Below are positions 60,334 to 64,000 of a DNA stretch of 64,000 nucleotides, one piece after another; within the stretch, counting starts at the first letter, position 1; each line of letters begins with the position of its first letter. The DNA lies in contig OY764335.1 in assembly GCA_963668445.1 (NCBI GenBank), forward strand, positions 1,550,001 through 1,614,000. Reading direction: 5' to 3'. Source of the stretch: Poriferisulfidus sp963668445 (GTDB lineage Bacteria > Pseudomonadota > Gammaproteobacteria > Poriferisulfidales > Poriferisulfidaceae). A program made the position numbers and the translations under genes. The notes beneath the pieces are model-generated. The model did not search any database. It had not been told where the DNA came from and saw nothing but the letters and a program-made list of their open reading frames with translations.

Positions 60334-61877
60334 TACGACGACCGAAGCCTCCGCATCACATGCGCCAGCGTATGCCCGGGAACCGGGGTTTGAGGGTTCT
60401 GCAACGCCTCTTCAAGCGAATGCGCGAGCTGCTTGCCGTATTCCACTCCGAACTGGTCGAACGCATTAATGCCCCATATCACCGCCGCCGCGAACGTGGC
60501 ATGTTCGAACAGCGCCAGCAGCGCCCCCAACCTCCGGGCTCCCGAATCCTCAAGCAGGAGCATCGTGCTTGGCCGGTCGCCTGGATGCACGTAATGCGCT
60601 AACGGCACGCCCGGCGCCGGCGACACTTCATCCGGCAAGCGGCCGGCCGCCAGAAGATCGAGTTGCGCCAAGCACTGAGCCAAAAGCAAGCGCCGCCGGT
60701 CGTCCGCAAGATTCGGCCGCGCCATGATCGCATCCACCGGCACGGTCTGCGCCCCTTGATGCAGCAGCTGGAAGAATGCGTGCGCCCCGTCGTTGGCGGA
60801 TCCTCCCCATACCACGGGTGCGGCCACCTCGCGCAATTCCCCATCCAGTCCAGCGCGCTTGCCCAAACTTTCCATGTGCAACTGCTGGAGGAAGCGAGGC
60901 AGCGTCCGCAATCCGTAGTCGTACGGCAGCACCGCCCGTGTCGGCGCCCCCAGAAGCGCATGGTTCCAAATCATCAGCAAGGCTTGCATGAGCGGCGCAT
61001 TGGCCGCCGCCGCCGCCTCGGCGAAATGCCGGTCCATCGCATGCGCCCCATCCAGCAGCTGCGCGAACGCCTCCCATCCGGCATGCAGCACGACCGGCAG
61101 CCCGACGCTGGACCAGACCGAATAGCGGCCGCCGACCCATTCCCAGAACGGAAAGATCCGCTCTGCATCAATGCCTGCCTCCATCGCGCGCTCTGCCGCC
61201 GCGGTCGTCGCTACGAAATGCTCCATGGCCGCCTCGCGGCCCATGCCTTGCGCTTCAAGCCAGCGGCGGGCGGCAACGAAGTTCTGCTGCGTCTCCACCG
61301 TGGTGAACGTCTTGGACGCCACGACGAACAGCGTCCCGTCCGCCTCGCAGCCGCGCAGGGCCGCTTCCAATTCCGCCGGGTCCAAGGTGGATGCGAAGCG
61401 GACCTCCGGCGCTCCCGAAGCCGCGGGCAACGCCTGACACAGCATGCGCGGCCCCAAATCCGACCCCCCGATGCCCACATTAACCACCGTGCGCCAACGG
61501 GCCGCCGCTTCCGCGGCGAACGCACGCATCCGCCGACGCTGGCGATGCGCCTCCGCCAACACATCCACGCCGCCTACCTCAAGCCCTTCCGTGCGCGGGT
61601 CGCGCAGCACCGGATGCAGCACCGCACGGCTTTCGGTCGCATTGATCGGCTCGCCCGCAAACAGCCGTTCGCGCGCTTGCTCGACAGCCGATGCCAATGG
61701 CAGCAAGGCATCCCATGCCTCCGCATCCAGCCGTTGGCGCGAAGCGTCCAGATAGATGCCTTCGGCATCGCATTGCAGGAAGATCCGTTCGCCATCGGCC
61801 GCAAACAAGGTGCGCAGAGGCACGCCCCGCAAGCGATCGGCATGGCGGCGCAGGGACTCAGGAAAAAATGCGGCCAT
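60333..61877 (-). CDS. pgi: Glucose-6-phosphate isomerase
   Basis: A 514-residue enzyme of glycolysis and gluconeogenesis. VVNVGIGGSDLGPRMLCQAL and FVVASKTFTTVETQQN hold the phosphate loop; GGRYSVWSSVGLP the active site; ANDGAHAFFQLLHQG holds the catalytic His, though the His387-like motif is slightly changed. The ATG at 61877 starts the usual PGI N-terminus; the frame stays open upstream to 62012. It is first of a unit with the compatible-solute genes, which supplies glucose-6-phosphate and shares that pool. Confidence 0.93.
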   Translation of the reverse strand: MAAFFPESLRRHADRLRGVPLRTLFAADGERIFLQCDAEGIYLDASRQRLDAEAWDALLPLASAVEQARERLFAGEPINATESRAVLHPVLRDPRTEGLEVGGVDVLAEAHRQRRRMRAFAAEAAARWRTVVNVGIGGSDLGPRMLCQALPAASGAPEVRFASTLDPAELEAALRGCEADGTLFVVASKTFTTVETQQNFVAARRWLEAQGMGREAAMEHFVATTAAAERAMEAGIDAERIFPFWEWVGGRYSVWSSVGLPVVLHAGWEAFAQLLDGAHAMDRHFAEAAAAANAPLMQALLMIWNHALLGAPTRAVLPYDYGLRTLPRFLQQLHMESLGKRAGLDGELREVAAPVVWGGSANDGAHAFFQLLHQGAQTVPVDAIMARPNLADDRRRLLLAQCLAQLDLLAAGRLPDEVSPAPGVPLAHYVHPGDRPSTMLLLEDSGARRLGALLALFEHATFAAAVIWGINAFDQFGVEYGKQLAHSLEEALQNPQTPVPGHTLAHVMRRLRSS

Positions 61878-62149
61878 GGTACGGATCGTTCGGACAGGCG
61901 AATTTACGCCGGGGCGCACCCGACTGCAAGATGATGATTCGGCATGATTACGTGGGCATCGGGAACCGCTCTCGCGAACCTGTTGCATTTTATCCGAAGA
62001 ACGTTCGCGCATGGCGGAAGATTCGTGTGCCGCACGGCCAAACGATGGAGCAACCGCTTCATGCGCCCGGCAGGTTGCCTTCCATATGCCGATACTTTGC
62101 GATAATGCCTATGCTCAAGGCTCAACTCCCGAAACCCCCCATCGCCTGC

Positions 62150-63892
62150 ATGCTTGACCCCACTCCGCCATCGGCAGCGCCATCCTCATCGGCGCCCGTC
62201 TGGCGCCACTTGTATTGGATATTGGCCGCGGCATTTTGCGCTCGCGCGGGCATCGCCCTGTCTGGCGACTTCGTACTGCACCCTGACGAAATCATGCAGT
62301 ACTTGGAACCCGCCCATAGCGCGGCCTTCGGCTCTGGCCTCACATTCTGGGAATTCTATTTCGGCGCCCGCTCATGGCTGGTTCCGGGGTTGGTTGCGAC
62401 CGTCTTGTGGATTTGCAAGAGCATCGGCTTGGGCGAGCCCGGATTCTATATTCCCGCCGTCAAACTGATGTTCTGCGCCATGTCGCTCGCCATCCCTGCG
62501 GGCATGTATGCCGCAGGCCGGCTCCTCTACGGGGAGCGCACTGGAAGGATTGCGCTGGTGCTGGGCTCGTTCTGGTACGAACTGGTCGGCTTTGCCCACA
62601 AGCCGATGACCGAATTCGTCGCCACCGGGCTACTGCTTCTGCTGCTTGCCCTCGCGCTGCGCCCGCCCAAGCCGCGCCGTGCCGCCGCCGTCGCAATTCT
62701 GGCTGTTTTCACGGTTGCCGTACGCATGCAGTATGCCATAGCCGCCGGCGTGCTTCTGGCATGGAGTTTCATCCGTTCGGGCAAGCGCGTTCGGACCGTT
62801 ACGCTTTTTGCAGGACTCGCGACTCTGGCAAGCATCGGCGTGTTCGAATACGCAACTTGGGATAGTTTCTTCCACTCCTATTGGCTGAACCTACTCTTCA
62901 ACTTGACGTTGGACCGCAGCGGGGAATCGACCGCATGGCATTATCTGGGCTGGCTGATGCTGGCGAGCGGTGGGACGTTTCTGGCGGCCGTCGCCATCGG
63001 AGTCGGGAACTGGCACCGGCACCTTTTGATGCTGGCACTGATGTTGGCCGTACTTTTGCCGCACATGGCCATGGATCATCGGGAGTATCGGTTTGTCTTC
63101 GCGGCTATTCCGATATGGCTGATGCTGTTTGCCGACCTGCTGGCCGTAGGCTGGCAATTCTTGAGGAATGCATCGGACATGCCTCGTCGTCCGCGCCCCG
63201 CGCTGGGCTTGGGATACGCCGCCGTCATTTCCGGCCTCGGCATTTTGAATCTCATTCCCGGTCAGCATCATGCCTACACCGCCTACTCTAGGGGAACCGA
63301 AATTGTGTCATTCGTATTCCGCCAAGATCCGATTTTTCCGGTCTATCGGAAATTGGCTCGGGATCCTTCACTCTGCGGAGTCTTGGATTCAACGCTCATG
63401 TGGCAAAACTCGCCCGGATACTACTACCTCCATAAGCCAGTTCCTTTCTACGACATCGCGCACTTGCAGTACCTTTCTTCTCTGGCTGCAGGCAGCTTGC
63501 GGCATCATGTCAGCCACATCATCGCCACGACCGCTGTTCCAGAAGAGCCTGCCAGAATCTACCGCACCCCCAATGGCAGCATCATCATACGAACCGGTAA
63601 CCTCAACCTGCCGCTTCCGCATATCATGATCGACAAGCGGTTGAATGCCCTAGTCTACATGGACGAGATTGGCCATCTCACCAAGATCGAAGACTACGCG
63701 CTATCCGAATACATCGGCGATGTTTCCATCTGGGCGTTGCAACATCAGAACGGCCAGCCCGGCCCATGCCAAGTGCGCACATGGAAGAACCTCACCCCAT
63801 TCGCAGGCGGCACGTCCAAAAAATCCCTCGAAAAGATACTGGGGAACGATGTATCGTATCCTGAAGTAGGAGCGCAGATCATCTACCCATAA
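62150..63892 (+). CDS. GT-C (GT22/Alg9-like) membrane mannosyltransferase-like protein
   Basis: A 580-residue protein with about ten membrane helices. LHPDEIMQYLEPAHSAAFG gives the DE pair of the first loop seen in GT22-type lipid-linked-sugar mannosyltransferases (HPDEIfqYlE), and RSWLVPGLVATV follows as in Alg9/GPI-MT enzymes. HREYRFVFAAIPIW is the second conserved block (HKExRF-like). The last 150 residues are soluble. ATG 62150 is chosen since a possible -10 (GATAAT, 62101-62106) lies ahead; ATGs at 62111 and 62105 also fit. Acceptor unknown. Confidence 0.75.
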   Translation: MLDPTPPSAAPSSSAPVWRHLYWILAAAFCARAGIALSGDFVLHPDEIMQYLEPAHSAAFGSGLTFWEFYFGARSWLVPGLVATVLWICKSIGLGEPGFYIPAVKLMFCAMSLAIPAGMYAAGRLLYGERTGRIALVLGSFWYELVGFAHKPMTEFVATGLLLLLLALALRPPKPRRAAAVAILAVFTVAVRMQYAIAAGVLLAWSFIRSGKRVRTVTLFAGLATLASIGVFEYATWDSFFHSYWLNLLFNLTLDRSGESTAWHYLGWLMLASGGTFLAAVAIGVGNWHRHLLMLALMLAVLLPHMAMDHREYRFVFAAIPIWLMLFADLLAVGWQFLRNASDMPRRPRPALGLGYAAVISGLGILNLIPGQHHAYTAYSRGTEIVSFVFRQDPIFPVYRKLARDPSLCGVLDSTLMWQNSPGYYYLHKPVPFYDIAHLQYLSSLAAGSLRHHVSHIIATTAVPEEPARIYRTPNGSIIIRTGNLNLPLPHIMIDKRLNALVYMDEIGHLTKIEDYALSEYIGDVSIWALQHQNGQPGPCQVRTWKNLTPFAGGTSKKSLEKILGNDVSYPEVGAQIIYP

Positions 63893-63948
63893 GAAAGAAT
63901 GTTCAGCCGAAAATCCTCGATTCATGAAGAGAGCAAACCATCGGCGGA

Positions 63949-63954
63949 TATAAT
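63949..63954 (+). promoter_or_regulatory. -10 box ahead of the last partial gene
   Basis: TATAAT with no clear -35, 35 bases before the ATG at 63990. Confidence 0.45.
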
Positions 63955-63989
63955 AGACGGGCTGTTTAGCCACCTTGGGAACATTCCTT

Positions 63990-64000
63990 ATGCCCAGTGC
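63990..64000 (+). CDS. Possible start of a gene running out of the window
   Basis: An ATG at 63990 (Met-Pro-Ser-...) follows a TATAAT box by 35 bases. Only three codons are visible, so nothing can be said about the product. Confidence 0.25.

Noticed and set aside
63701..63973. 90-residue minus-strand protein at the right end
   Set aside because: It overlaps the end of the GT-C gene on the opposite strand and has no recognisable features or ribosome binding site.

Overview
The window is GC-rich, densely coded bacterial chromosome, most likely from a gammaproteobacterium. Supporting blocks are rpmH-rnpA-yidD-yidC-mnmE next to mnmG-rsmG-parA-parB, yibN-like rhodanese/grxC/secB/gpsA, def-fmt-DUF4390-ntrYX-trkAH, rsmD-coaD, and genes for SecB, cytochrome c4, DsbA, RpoH and an LpxL-type acyltransferase. 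The exact lineage cannot be fixed from sequence reading alone. No rRNA, CRISPR array or complete prophage was seen. The only tRNA found is tRNA-Phe(GAA).

Layout. 1-2716: trpC end, OsmC-family protein, bioA, and rpoH on the minus strand with a near-perfect sigma70 promoter. 2889-5588: accessory patch with an Rnl5-type ATP-dependent RNA ligase, a one-chain HTH/HATPase/STAS-like (DUF4325) regulator under a promoter overlapping three TTGTAAAC repeats spaced exactly 22 bp, and a frameshifted Phd/YefM antitoxin. 5782-9593: paired M16 peptidases, rsmD, coaD. 9594-15224: second accessory island with a nucleotidyltransferase, an unrecognised DHH-like protein convergent with a beta-class DNA methyltransferase, a frameshifted IS110/IS1111-type element abutting a beheaded AAA/DUF4143 gene, and an intact vapBC pair with a palindromic operator. 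15268-19948: mutM, bioD, ispG, gamma carbonic anhydrase-like gene, metY-like gene. 19949-20721: low-GC patch with two small unknown genes, one for a single-pass membrane protein. 20861-25465: NTF2-like gene, thiS, thiG, polA, zincin-like gene.

25466-29704: a spacer with 48-bp repeats, dsbA, cytochrome c4, engB, a sodium:solute symporter and an aquaporin remnant. 29705-38505: mnmE to rpmH (minus), a GMP synthase-like amidotransferase, then mnmG-rsmG-parA-parB (plus); dnaA is not in this cluster. 38502-41994: pyrD (class 1B-like), gpsA, secB, grxC, rhodanese gene, ArsR regulator. 42133-51139: def, fmt, DUF4390 gene, ntrY, a degenerate ntrX, trkA, trkH and a methyltransferase gene. 51165-54368: acyltransferase, prolyl aminopeptidase, tRNA-Phe and a three-gene unit with an Xre/MbcA/ParS-like protein and a YkgJ-like Cys cluster protein. 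54528-64000: YrfG-type phosphatase, ctpA, DJ-1 family gene, zinc-site-poor dksA, Sel1-like lipoprotein, a GT81 glycosyltransferase/HAD phosphatase pair (probably glucosyl- or mannosylglycerate synthesis), pgi and a GT-C mannosyltransferase-like gene.

Most genes sit in tight translationally coupled runs with ATGA or TGATG junctions. Biotin genes (bioA, bioD), thiamine genes (thiS, thiG), tRNA and rRNA modification genes (mnmE, mnmG, rsmD, rsmG) and formyl-Met metabolism genes (def, fmt) are all represented. The places most likely to hold undescribed biology are the RNA ligase/DUF4325 patch, the DHH-like/methyltransferase pair, and the small two-gene unit at 20252-20721.
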